Shown one piece after another: positions 7,334 through 14,970 of a DNA stretch of 19,910 nucleotides. The notes beneath the pieces were generated by a model that was not told the origin of the DNA, searched no databases, and saw nothing but the letters and a program-made list of their open reading frames with translations. Source of the DNA: SFTJ01 sp045613305 (GTDB taxonomy: Bacteria > Bacteroidota > Bacteroidia > Bacteroidales > Muribaculaceae); the NCBI GenBank assembly GCA_045613305.1, contig JAZLAU010000018.1, positions 1-19,910 on the forward strand. The letters run 5' to 3'. A program made the position numbers and the translations under genes. Numbering within the stretch: position 1 is the first letter of the stretch; each line of letters begins with the position of its first letter.

Positions 7334-7825
7334 TTATAAAATTTTCATTGCAATGTGAGCGCATGCTTCGGCGTCGGCCAGTGCATTGTGGTGATTTTCG
7401 AGGTCAAAACCGCAAAGCGCAGCCGTGGTTTGCAGTTGGTGGTTGCAGGCATTAGGGAAAGTGCGTCGCGACGCGATGCAAGTGCAGTGAAATTCATAGT
7501 CGGGATAGTCCATCTGATAGCATTTAAACACGGCTTTTAGGCATCGTTCGTCGAAGGCCTTATTGTGAGCCACTAAAGGCAGCCCCTCGATTAGCGGCTC
7601 AATTTTTTGCCACACAAAGGGGAAAACCGGAGCATTGTCGGTGTCGTGTCGGCATAGTCCGTGAACCTTTCGGCACTGGTAGTGATAGTAGTTTGGCTCG
7701 GGTTGTATGAGAGAATAAAAAGAGTCAACAATCACGCCGTTGCGCACTATCACCACTCCCACGCTGCACACGCTGGTGGGTGAGTAGTTTGCTGTTTCGA
7801 AGTCGATTGCGGCAAAGTCTTTCAT
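7334..7825 (-). CDS. DnaQ-like 3'-5' exonuclease (DEDDh), stand-alone
   Basis: The 163-residue product is a single exonuclease domain like that of DNA polymerase III epsilon, without BRCT or polymerase parts. The DEDDh residues are visible: D8 and E10 (AIDFETAN), D92 (AHNKAFDERCL) and the HxxxxD motif H146-D151 (HNALAD). VHGL (54-57) is also typical. Such stand-alone proteins act in DNA or RNA trimming and repair; the exact substrate is unknown. It is a single-gene unit with a consensus promoter about 140 nt upstream (7967-7998). Confidence 0.88.
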   Translation of the reverse strand: MKDFAAIDFETANYSPTSVCSVGVVIVRNGVIVDSFYSLIQPEPNYYHYQCRKVHGLCRHDTDNAPVFPFVWQKIEPLIEGLPLVAHNKAFDERCLKAVFKCYQMDYPDYEFHCTCIASRRTFPNACNHQLQTTAALCGFDLENHHNALADAEACAHIAMKIL

Positions 7826-8154
7826 AGTGTTGCTGTGAGGGGTTTTTTGTTATTCTGCGTAAATCTTATTGTTTGTAGCACCTCTGTAGGAGGTTATGCA
7901 TCGGCCGTCAGGAAAGTGGTTCGCGGGTTTGCATAATCTAAGTGTGTGCATTTAGTTTTATTGGTGCAAATATAACTTATTTTGGCCGTTATATCAAAGG
8001 GTTTTGAGTGAAGTGTGGTTGAAATTTAGAGTGAAATTGATTTATGTGATTAAGATGAATTAATAAATATGGGCAAGAATAATGCTCATATGCTTGGTTA
8101 CTTTGAAAAAAATAATTAATGTGTTTTCATTTAATAATTTAAATTTCTAAGAAT
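7826..8154. other. Intergenic region between divergent genes
   Basis: It holds the minus-strand promoter of the exonuclease gene (7967-7998) with a leader of about 135 nt, and the upstream region of the plus-strand lipoprotein gene. A small 5-bp dyad lies at 7880-7894. A weak -7-like TTACTTTG (8098-8105) precedes the lipoprotein gene but has no good -33 partner. I see no gene. Confidence 0.6.
7967..7998 (-). promoter_or_regulatory. Promoter of the DnaQ-like exonuclease gene
   Basis: On the minus strand TTTG (7995-7998), a 20-nt spacer and TATATTTG (7967-7974) give an exact match to the Bacteroidetes consensus. The implied leader is about 135 nt. Confidence 0.7.
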
Positions 8155-8823
8155 ATGAAAAAGATAATGTTACTTGGCCTTGTGGCCATTATTATGGGTT
8201 CATGCACGATGTCGAATGAAAAGAAGGCCGAAAAGTTAGTTTCGAGAATTAGAAAAGACAATTTGGCTTATCCCGACAGTTATGAATCGGTAGGAACGTC
8301 GGTAGACAGTTGTAGTTGGAGCGTGGAGGACATAAGCGGCGTGGTGAAAATGATAGGCGAATTGGGCGATTTGATGGAAGATTGTGAATCGAAAGAAGGG
8401 AAAGTGTTAAGTGCGAAAATAACGATGGACATCGACAAGCCGGTTTGGTATGACCCTTCTCCGTATAAATATGAAGAGTATGATGAATCGAAATCCGAAT
8501 GGGAAAACGCTACAGCAGAATATGAAAAGGCAAAACAGGAACGTTCGGCCAAGTTGAAGGATATAAAAGCGCGTATATTAGAACTCCAGAATGGCGATTT
8601 TTGTGGATGGGCAATAGTGCATCGTTATAGAGCATCGGCATCGAAAGGCGAGGACCTTCAAGTGGAAGAAATGTGTTTTTTCAGCGATGAGGAGTTTACT
8701 AATGGCATAGGTTGGCCCATTCGAGGCATGAATATAATATCAAAAGTGATAAATCTCATCAAGACCGAAGAGTCGGAAGAGGAGTTGATTGAAGCCTTAG
8801 ATGAATTTATGTTTCTCATTTGA
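8155..8823 (+). CDS. Uncharacterised lipoprotein
   Basis: The 222-residue product starts MKKIMLLGLVAIIMGSC, a signal peptide with lipobox and lipidated C17. The mature part has a 'PDSYESVGTSVDS' segment (40-52), a Glu/Lys-rich, probably helical middle (105-145), and a 'FCGWAIVHRYRASASKGED' segment (149-167) followed by a short beta-rich part. I recall this 'PDSYE...GW.v.H.yra' pattern from small Bacteroidetes lipoproteins of unknown role, so it is probably a real, conserved family. No function can be assigned. It is a single gene on the plus strand. Confidence 0.8.
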   Translation: MKKIMLLGLVAIIMGSCTMSNEKKAEKLVSRIRKDNLAYPDSYESVGTSVDSCSWSVEDISGVVKMIGELGDLMEDCESKEGKVLSAKITMDIDKPVWYDPSPYKYEEYDESKSEWENATAEYEKAKQERSAKLKDIKARILELQNGDFCGWAIVHRYRASASKGEDLQVEEMCFFSDEEFTNGIGWPIRGMNIISKVINLIKTEESEEELIEALDEFMFLI

Positions 8824-9146
8824 TAAGGCTGTTTGTCGGTTGGCATCAGCCCGAGGAAAAAAGGGAAGAATAGATAAGGGAAAATGCATAGCGAAAAATA
8901 GGGTATGAATTAACTGAAAATGTGGTGTTAGGGCTGCCAACCGAAGGCTTTGTTGATGATGTGGCGGTAGGTGTGACTTGCCGTGCTGACCGAAGGCTAA
9001 GGGTTATTTAAGACGGCATTTGCTGAGGGGATAAACATGAGATGTTGCCTATAACAGAAATGTTTGCTATATTTGTGAATACCGAGCGCCGGGTGACGGG
9101 TGCGCAAAAAATTTAACTGAATACCATAAATCTTAAAATAAAAGCA
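8824..9146. other. Intergenic region with small repeats and a promoter
   Basis: No gene is apparent. It contains an imperfect inverted repeat (8837-8852 with 8931-8943, differing by a 3-nt insertion), a 10-nt direct repeat ACCGAAGGCT at 8940-8949 and 8989-8998, and a promoter at 9044-9075 for the next gene. Confidence 0.6.
9044..9075 (+). promoter_or_regulatory. Promoter of the membrane-anchored protein gene
   Basis: GTTG (9044-9047), a 20-nt spacer and TATATTTG (9068-9075) match the Bacteroidetes promoter with one mismatch in the -33 box. The leader would be about 65 nt. Confidence 0.55.
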
Positions 9147-9797
9147 ATGAGAAAATTTATTGTGTTTGTGATTTTTATAGCGGCTGTTGTGCTGCTGGTA
9201 AAAAACATTTATAAATTGTATGGAACAGAGGGTGAGATTGTTGAAGAGAAAATCGAAGTGGTTGATACATTGCACCTTAGGTTTAAGAATGTTCCCATTG
9301 ATGGCACTTTGAAAGATTTTGTGAAAAGAATGGAGGAGGCAGGATTTAAAAAAGATGATTTTTCGTACTATGATGATAAGATTGTAACAACTGCCACCTT
9401 GGAAGGCGATTTTGCTGGATATAAAGATTGTGTGGTGGATGTTGAAACCTTGATGGATAAAGACTTGGTGTCGAAAATCATTGTTAAGTTTCCTCGAAGA
9501 GACAAATGGGAGGAACTTGAGCATGATTATAATCATTTTAAAGAAATGCTTACAACCAAGTATGGCAAGCCCAGTCAATGCAAGGAAAAAATGCCAGATA
9601 CCAGGTCTTTTAAGGATACTGACAAAATTTATAATGTTGATAACGTAGGGTTTATCTATACTACGCAATTCATGACCGATAAAGGAACAATCACGCTACA
9701 AATAATGTCAGAAATTAATTCGGGTAATGTTGCAATAACTTATCAAGATAAGATTAACGGTGCTGAAGTTGCCAAGCATGCCTATGATGACCTGTAA
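9147..9797 (+). CDS. Uncharacterised membrane-anchored protein
   Basis: The 216-residue product has one hydrophobic segment at residues 4-18, a signal anchor or uncleaved signal peptide, then a soluble domain facing the periplasm. Segments such as FKNVPIDGTLKDFVKRMEEAGF (46-67), EGDFAGYKDC (90-99) and a 'FPRRDKWEELEHDY' helix before 'LTTKYGKPS' (115-144) are patterns I recall from hypothetical proteins widespread in Bacteroidales. The function is unknown. The CapA-like gene begins 41 nt downstream on the same strand, so the two may share a transcript. Confidence 0.8.
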   Translation: MRKFIVFVIFIAAVVLLVKNIYKLYGTEGEIVEEKIEVVDTLHLRFKNVPIDGTLKDFVKRMEEAGFKKDDFSYYDDKIVTTATLEGDFAGYKDCVVDVETLMDKDLVSKIIVKFPRRDKWEELEHDYNHFKEMLTTKYGKPSQCKEKMPDTRSFKDTDKIYNVDNVGFIYTTQFMTDKGTITLQIMSEINSGNVAITYQDKINGAEVAKHAYDDL

Positions 9798-9838
9798 AAA
9801 TAATGTAGAACACAGATAAAATAGGATAAATAGTCTGC

Positions 9839-10951
9839 ATGAAATCTTCTTCGTCGTTAATATTGATTGCATTTTTGTTGTTTGCCTCGGTGGGCTGTAA
9901 GTCGAAATCAGAGCGCGAGCAAGTGGTTACTGTAGAGGTGGCCGATACGGTTGCGCCGCTGGATTGCGAGCGCACAGTGAGGATAATGATGATGGGCGAC
10001 ATCATGATGGGGTCGCAATGCCCGTGGGACGGCCGATTTATGACATCTGACGATGGCAAATCGCTGTTCGACAGCGTGAAACCTTTGCTTGCGCAGGGCG
10101 ATTTTGTGGTGGGAAATCTTGAGGGTGTGCTTCTTGACCGCACGCCACAGGCCGAGGCGATGCTCAACACTTTCTCGGCAGTGAATTTCATGATGCCACA
10201 ACGATATGTAAATCATTTGATCGAAGCCGGGTTTACGGCGATGGCTGTTACTAACAATCATGCCAACGATTTTCATGGAATGGGCGTTGATTCAACCAGA
10301 GCCACGCTGAAAAGGGCAAATATGCCATATTCGGGCGTGAAGAAAGACGGCAGTTATACGATAATAGAGAGCGACGGCGTGCGATATGCCCTTTGTGCGT
10401 TTAGTCCAAGCCCCGGAGGAAGCCATATCGATGACATTGAAGGCGCAGCAAAGGTGGTACATGAGGCCGATTCGTTGGCCGACATCGTGGTGGTGTCGTT
10501 TCATGGTGGATGCGAGGGTACGGCAGCCTGCCATGTGCCAAGAGAGCGAGAGGTGTTTAACAATGGGCTTAGCCGCGGAGATGTGTTTAAGTTTGCGCGT
10601 GCGTGTGTAGATGCTGGTGGCGATGTGATATTTGGCCATGGCCCGCACGTGGTTCGTGGCATAGAAATCTACAAGGACCGCATAATAGCATATAGTTTGG
10701 GTAATTTTTGCACCCCGTTGGGCATGTCGATAGTGTCGACGTTAGGCTATGCTCCATTGCTCGATGTAGAGGTTGATGACCACGGTGTGTTTAAGTCGGG
10801 CAAGATACATAGTTTTATGCAGCGCAGAGGCAAAGGGCCAGTGCTTGACACTGACCACCGGGCAGCACGCGAAATCGACCGATTGTCGCAGTCCGATTTC
10901 CCCGATACCCGTCCCAACATTTCACCTATCGGAGAAATATCGAAACGTTAA
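9839..10951 (+). CDS. CapA-family lipoprotein (poly-gamma-glutamate synthesis CapA-like metallophosphatase fold)
   Basis: The 370-residue protein has a signal peptide ending in a lipobox (ASVGC, C20). The CapA domain runs from about residue 47 to 330: GDIMMG (53-58), NLE (93-95), NNHAND (139-144), HGG (222-224), GHGPH (266-270) and YSLGNF (285-290), the metal-binding motifs of this calcineurin-like fold. CapA helps make or export poly-gamma-glutamate in Bacillus, but no capB or capC gene is nearby, so in this context it is better seen as an envelope metallohydrolase of unknown substrate. It may be co-transcribed with the gene at 9147. Confidence 0.88.
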   Translation: MKSSSSLILIAFLLFASVGCKSKSEREQVVTVEVADTVAPLDCERTVRIMMMGDIMMGSQCPWDGRFMTSDDGKSLFDSVKPLLAQGDFVVGNLEGVLLDRTPQAEAMLNTFSAVNFMMPQRYVNHLIEAGFTAMAVTNNHANDFHGMGVDSTRATLKRANMPYSGVKKDGSYTIIESDGVRYALCAFSPSPGGSHIDDIEGAAKVVHEADSLADIVVVSFHGGCEGTAACHVPREREVFNNGLSRGDVFKFARACVDAGGDVIFGHGPHVVRGIEIYKDRIIAYSLGNFCTPLGMSIVSTLGYAPLLDVEVDDHGVFKSGKIHSFMQRRGKGPVLDTDHRAAREIDRLSQSDFPDTRPNISPIGEISKR

Positions 10952-11338
10952 GAGAATGGGGTAGAAGGTTATGCAATCGCTTAAATATCAATTGGTTTTT
11001 TGATTTGAGTGGGTTGACTTTTGGAATCCGGATGTTAAAAGGCAATTTTTGGTTGACGATTTGTGAATGTGGGATTTTTGCGTAAATTTGTAATACTATT
11101 CGTTTGAGAAGGATTGCGATGTCGTATCCTCTCATAAAGATTCAAGTATTTAGCTTTTCTGTTGCATATAGCCTGGTGCGAATGAATAGGATGATAGAAG
11201 TGGACGAAGGTGGAATAAATGCTGCTGTTGGTATGCATTTCTGTGTGATGTTTGTTCAGGGTGTGCAACTAATGTCTTGAGAACTCCTATTGCTTTATGT
11301 TAAACCTAAAAACCTAATCATAAAAACTTATACAAAAA
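10952..11338. other. Intergenic region with a long leader for the arabinofuranosidase operon
   Basis: No gene is supported. It contains an imperfect dyad at 11018-11041 (CTTTT and AAAAG arms around a TCCGGA centre) that might weakly terminate the CapA transcript, and a consensus promoter at 11060-11090. The latter implies a leader of about 240 nt before the ATG at 11339. I do not recognise a riboswitch in it. Confidence 0.6.
11060..11090 (+). promoter_or_regulatory. Promoter of the GBD-GH127 operon
   Basis: TTTG (11060-11063), a 19-nt spacer and TAAATTTG (11083-11090) match the Bacteroidetes promoter exactly. The transcript would start near 11096, leaving an unusually long leader. Confidence 0.7.
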
Positions 11339-12631
11339 ATGAAGAGAATCTTACGTCTTGCTCTTGTAATGTTGCTGGTCGCAATGCCGTTAGGTGCGTT
11401 TGCTGAGAGTGAGCTTTACGGAACCGTTAATTGGGAAAAGGTGATATTGCCATCGTCGCAGTATACTCCGAACAAGCCTTATCAGGCAAAAGTGTGGGTG
11501 CATAACACCTATCAGCGTTATGCCGATTCATATTACAATAAGATATGGGCAACACCGCCGGTTGATGGTCAGGGCCGTCAGTGGTTTGACCCGTTGTATT
11601 CAACCGAAGGCATAAGTAAGTGGGTAAATGCCACAGCGCCATTTAGTTCAGACGAGTATTACAAGAATCAGAAGTCATATCGTTGGGTGACGGTTGATTA
11701 CATGGCAGAGATGTATATGCGTCGCTCTTTTATGTTGAGTGCGCCGATTGAAGGTAAGGTGTTTTTGGCGGCTGGTCACGACGATGCTCCTGCCGAATGG
11801 TACATAAATGGCGTGCTTGTGCATACTGCTACCGATGGCTGGAATAACGATGAATTTGTGGAACTTACTGACGACCAAGTGGCGCTGATTAAGACCGACG
11901 GCACTGAAAACGTTTTGGCTGTGCATGTGCACCAAAATTGGGGCGGTGCGTTTGCCGATTGTGGTCTGTATGGCTCGGATATGTATATGGCAAAGAAATA
12001 TTTGCCAACAGTAGAAGAAGGCGAATGGGATTGCTTGTATTATATGTTGAACTATAATTCTGACCTTTCGGCTGCCGAAAATGGCAAATGGGCTGCGTTG
12101 GAAGAGGACGAGTCGGACTGGGTGGCTGGTGTAGGCCCATTCAGCAACGACCAAAACATGTTTTACATCACAGAGTGGCCAAGTCAGGTGCGCCCAATCT
12201 TGGTGCGCCGCCATTTTACATTGACTGAAGACGATGTTAAGGCCATAGTGAAAAATGTGGTGGAACTGACCTGCAGTTATGATGAAAATCCAAAGGTGTA
12301 TCTTAACGGAACGCTTATATGGAGCGCCAATGAATGGAACGATAACAACTATGCAAAGTACACTTTGACCGATGCGCACAAGAAATTGTTTGTGGAGGGC
12401 GATAATGTGCTTGCAGTGTCACTTATGCAAGGCGGTGGCGGTGGCCACATTGATTACGGCCTCAGCATAATTGAAGAATACATTTCGCGAGTTTCTACTC
12501 CTATAGTAGACGTGAAAATTAATCATCCTGGAGTGTATACACTGTCGGGACAATATCTTGGAACGTCGACCGAAAACATCGGCAACGGATTTTATATAGT
12601 TAACGGAGAAAAACAACTGATAGAAAAGTAA
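11339..12631 (+). CDS. Secreted protein with two galactose-binding-like domains
   Basis: The 430-residue product has a signal peptide (1-22, ending AFA). Two related segments occur: 128-211 (RRSFML, then AEWYINGVLVHTATDGWNND, ENVLAVHVHQNWGGAFADCGL) and 290-376 (RRHFTL, then VYLNGTLIWSANEWNDNN, DNVLAVSLMQGGGGGHIDYGL). Both fit the jelly-roll carbohydrate-binding domains attached to many Bacteroidetes glycosidases. No catalytic domain is recognised. The last 40 residues (GVYTLSGQYLG, then GNGFYIVNGEKQLI) resemble the short C-terminal domain seen on secreted Prevotella/Muribaculaceae proteins. It is the first gene of an operon; the GH127 gene begins 5 nt after its stop codon. It probably binds or presents the arabinose-rich substrate. 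Confidence 0.82.
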   Translation: MKRILRLALVMLLVAMPLGAFAESELYGTVNWEKVILPSSQYTPNKPYQAKVWVHNTYQRYADSYYNKIWATPPVDGQGRQWFDPLYSTEGISKWVNATAPFSSDEYYKNQKSYRWVTVDYMAEMYMRRSFMLSAPIEGKVFLAAGHDDAPAEWYINGVLVHTATDGWNNDEFVELTDDQVALIKTDGTENVLAVHVHQNWGGAFADCGLYGSDMYMAKKYLPTVEEGEWDCLYYMLNYNSDLSAAENGKWAALEEDESDWVAGVGPFSNDQNMFYITEWPSQVRPILVRRHFTLTEDDVKAIVKNVVELTCSYDENPKVYLNGTLIWSANEWNDNNYAKYTLTDAHKKLFVEGDNVLAVSLMQGGGGGHIDYGLSIIEEYISRVSTPIVDVKINHPGVYTLSGQYLGTSTENIGNGFYIVNGEKQLIEK

Positions 12632-12636
12632 GCAAT

Positions 12637-14691
12637 ATGAAAATATATAAAAAAATAATATCGGCGTGCCTAATGTGTGGCGCAATGGCTTTTTCGGCCA
12701 ATGCCCAATCGGTGACAGTGGTTGAGCGTCCGAGCACAACATCAACAAGCGTAAATTACACTAACTTCAAGGCGCCGTTGCAAGCGGCACCGTTGCTAAA
12801 GTTGCCTGTAGGTGCTGTTCAGCCAAAGGGTTGGTTGCGTAAGTATCTGGAGTTGCAAAAAGAAGGGTTGAATGGTCAGTTGGGCACCATCAGCGCATGG
12901 CTTGACAAGAACAACAATCAGTGGCTAAGCGATTCGGGCGACCACGGTTGGGAAGAAGTGCCTTATTGGTTGAGAGGCTATTGCAGTTTGGCTTATATTC
13001 TCGACGATGCCGAAATGAAGGCCGAAGCTCAAGTGTGGTTTGATGCTGTGTTTAATAACCTTAAGTCAGACGGGTTTCTTGGCCCACGCAATTATGAGGG
13101 CAGCAATCCTGAACTTTGGGCGCAGATGATTATGCTTTGGGCTATGCAAACATATTATGAATATAGCGAAGACCCTAAGGTGCTTGATGCAATGACCAAC
13201 TATTTCAAGTGGGAAATGACAGTGCCCGACAGCCAGTTCCTTAAGGGCTTGTGGCAAGAAAAGCGTGGCGGCGATAACTTATGGAGCGTGCTTTGGCTTT
13301 ACAATCGCACAGGCGATGACTCTATATTGCCGCTAATTGAAAAACTTCATAAAAATACGTCAAACTGGATGCTCGACAACACTTTGCCTAACTGGCACGG
13401 TGTGAATGTGGCGCAAGGTTTCAAAGAGCCTGCGTTGTATTACATGTATACTGGCGACCCAAAGGCATTGCAAGCCACTTATGACGACCATAACATTATG
13501 CGCGAACGCTATGGCCAAGTGCCTGGCGGTATGTATGGCGCCGATGAAAATGCGCGTGCCGGTTATTTTGACCCTCGACAAGGTGCCGAAACTTGCGCTA
13601 TAGTTGAGCAAATGGCCAGCGACGAAATTTTGATGGGTATTACTGGCGACCCTTTCTGGGCCGACCATTGCGAAAATGTGGCGTTCAATACGTTTACTGC
13701 TGCTATGACTGAAGACATGAAGGCTTTGCGATATATCACTTCGCCTAATATGACCATCAGCGACGAAAAATTGCATGGTCCAAGCATCGACAATAACTTG
13801 CGAGGCATGTTGTCGATGAGTCCGTTCAGCAGTCGCTGCTGTCAGCACAATCACGGCATGGGATGGCCTTATTATGCCGAACACCTTGTGATGGCTACTA
13901 CCGACAACGGTCTTGCTACTATGCTTTATGCTGAAAATGTTACTACTGCCAAGGTGGCCAACGGTAAGACAGTGAAACTTACTCAAAACACTCACTATCC
14001 GTTTGACGAGGTGGTGAAAATGACCATTTCAACTGCTGAAGCAGTTACGTTCCCTCTATATTTGCGCATTCCTGCATGGTCAGACAAGACTGCTGTTGCC
14101 GTTAATGGCGAGGCTGTGAATGTGGCTAATGCCACTGGCAAATATGTGCGCATTGAGCGCGAATGGAGCGATGGCGATGTGGTGACTCTAACAATGCCTA
14201 TGAAGGTTACAAGCCAAGTTTGGCAACAAAATAAGGCGAGCGTTAGCGTGAATTACGGACCTCTAACATTGTCGTTGAAGATTGACGAAGAATTTGAGGC
14301 TCACGATAGCCGCGATAAGAATTTTGTGCAAGATGACTCGCATTGGCAAGCGGGCGTTGACTCTTCGTTGTGGCCTTGCTATGTTATTAAGCCAAAGTCG
14401 CAATGGAACTATGCTCTTATGGTAGACGCCGATAATCTGCCTTTGGAATTTAGCGTTAAGAAGAAGGCTTGGCCTGAAAATGACTTCCCATTCACATTGG
14501 AAAATGTGCCTTTGGAATTTACGGCAGTGGGTCGCGAAATTCCATCGTGGGGTTACGATAGCACAGGTATGACCGATTTGCTTCCTACAAAATATGTGGA
14601 ACGCTCTTCGCAAAACACTCCGTTGACACTTGTGCCTATGGGCGCTGCTCGTTTGCGCATCGCTGCATTCCCTCGTTTTGTGGTGAAATAA
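12637..14691 (+). CDS. GH127-type beta-L-arabinofuranosidase (DUF1680 family)
   Basis: The 684-residue product has a signal peptide (1-23, ending ANA). The (alpha/alpha)6 barrel begins about residue 55 (LPVGAVQPKGWLRKYLE) and the beta-sandwich domains follow from about 425. The Zn-thiolate catalytic set known from Bifidobacterium HypBA1 (E338, C340, C417, C418) is intact here as E318, C320 (GAETCA), C401 and C402 (SSRCCQHNHG); C401 would be the nucleophile. E304 (GADENARAG) is the likely acid/base. The enzyme releases beta-L-arabinofuranose or a related sugar from plant glycans or glycoproteins; related families GH146 and GH142 cannot be excluded. It is co-transcribed with the binding protein 5 nt upstream and ends at a terminator. 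Confidence 0.9.
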   Translation: MKIYKKIISACLMCGAMAFSANAQSVTVVERPSTTSTSVNYTNFKAPLQAAPLLKLPVGAVQPKGWLRKYLELQKEGLNGQLGTISAWLDKNNNQWLSDSGDHGWEEVPYWLRGYCSLAYILDDAEMKAEAQVWFDAVFNNLKSDGFLGPRNYEGSNPELWAQMIMLWAMQTYYEYSEDPKVLDAMTNYFKWEMTVPDSQFLKGLWQEKRGGDNLWSVLWLYNRTGDDSILPLIEKLHKNTSNWMLDNTLPNWHGVNVAQGFKEPALYYMYTGDPKALQATYDDHNIMRERYGQVPGGMYGADENARAGYFDPRQGAETCAIVEQMASDEILMGITGDPFWADHCENVAFNTFTAAMTEDMKALRYITSPNMTISDEKLHGPSIDNNLRGMLSMSPFSSRCCQHNHGMGWPYYAEHLVMATTDNGLATMLYAENVTTAKVANGKTVKLTQNTHYPFDEVVKMTISTAEAVTFPLYLRIPAWSDKTAVAVNGEAVNVANATGKYVRIEREWSDGDVVTLTMPMKVTSQVWQQNKASVSVNYGPLTLSLKIDEEFEAHDSRDKNFVQDDSHWQAGVDSSLWPCYVIKPKSQWNYALMVDADNLPLEFSVKKKAWPENDFPFTLENVPLEFTAVGREIPSWGYDSTGMTDLLPTKYVERSSQNTPLTLVPMGAARLRIAAFPRFVVK

Positions 14692-14716
14692 ATTGTAGAA
14701 ATTATTACTGATATTA

Positions 14717-14753
14717 AGGCGTGCCGCACTCACACTGCGGCATGCCTTTTTTT
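14717..14753 (+). terminator. Intrinsic terminator of the GBD-GH127 operon
   Basis: A 12-bp stem with one wobble pair (14717-14728 with 14736-14747) is followed by a run of seven T (14747-14753). It lies 25 nt after the GH127 stop codon. Confidence 0.92.
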
Positions 14754-14934
14754 GTGGACGGCAAAGGTGGGGTAGAGTGTATTGTTGGCGTGTTATGATG
14801 GGGCCGCAAATCCATTGCATTGAGGGCTTTTCTGGGGTGTGATGCTTATGTAGCGGATTACGACATGGCGGTGTGGTTAGGCTGCTTGTTTGCAGGCTTG
14901 GCAGGTGGCATTGGTGTGGTGAAGGTGGGTTGAT

Positions 14935-14965
14935 TTTGCTGTTTTGCTAAATAATTGTAACTTTA
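14935..14965 (+). promoter_or_regulatory. Promoter abutting the pseudouridine synthase start codon
   Basis: TTTG (14935-14938), a 19-nt spacer and TAACTTTA (14958-14965) match the Bacteroidetes promoter with one mismatch. The expected transcript start falls at or within a few bases of the ATG at 14971. Confidence 0.6.
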
Positions 14966-14970
14966 GGGTT

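Noticed and set aside
8997..9668. Minus-strand open frame of 223 codons over the membrane-anchored protein gene
   Set aside because: The composition is Phe/His/Ile-rich and without motifs; the plus-strand gene has a promoter and a known sequence pattern.
9839..10951. Part of a capsule or poly-gamma-glutamate operon
   Set aside because: No capB, capC or polysaccharide gene is near; the CapA domain alone does not support that pathway.
11675..12379. Minus-strand open frame of 234 codons opposite the galactose-binding-like protein
   Set aside because: No family resemblance; the plus-strand protein has signal peptide and domain repeats.
14944..14970. TTG start for the pseudouridine synthase
   Set aside because: It lies in the spacer of a promoter match; the ATG at 14971 is better.
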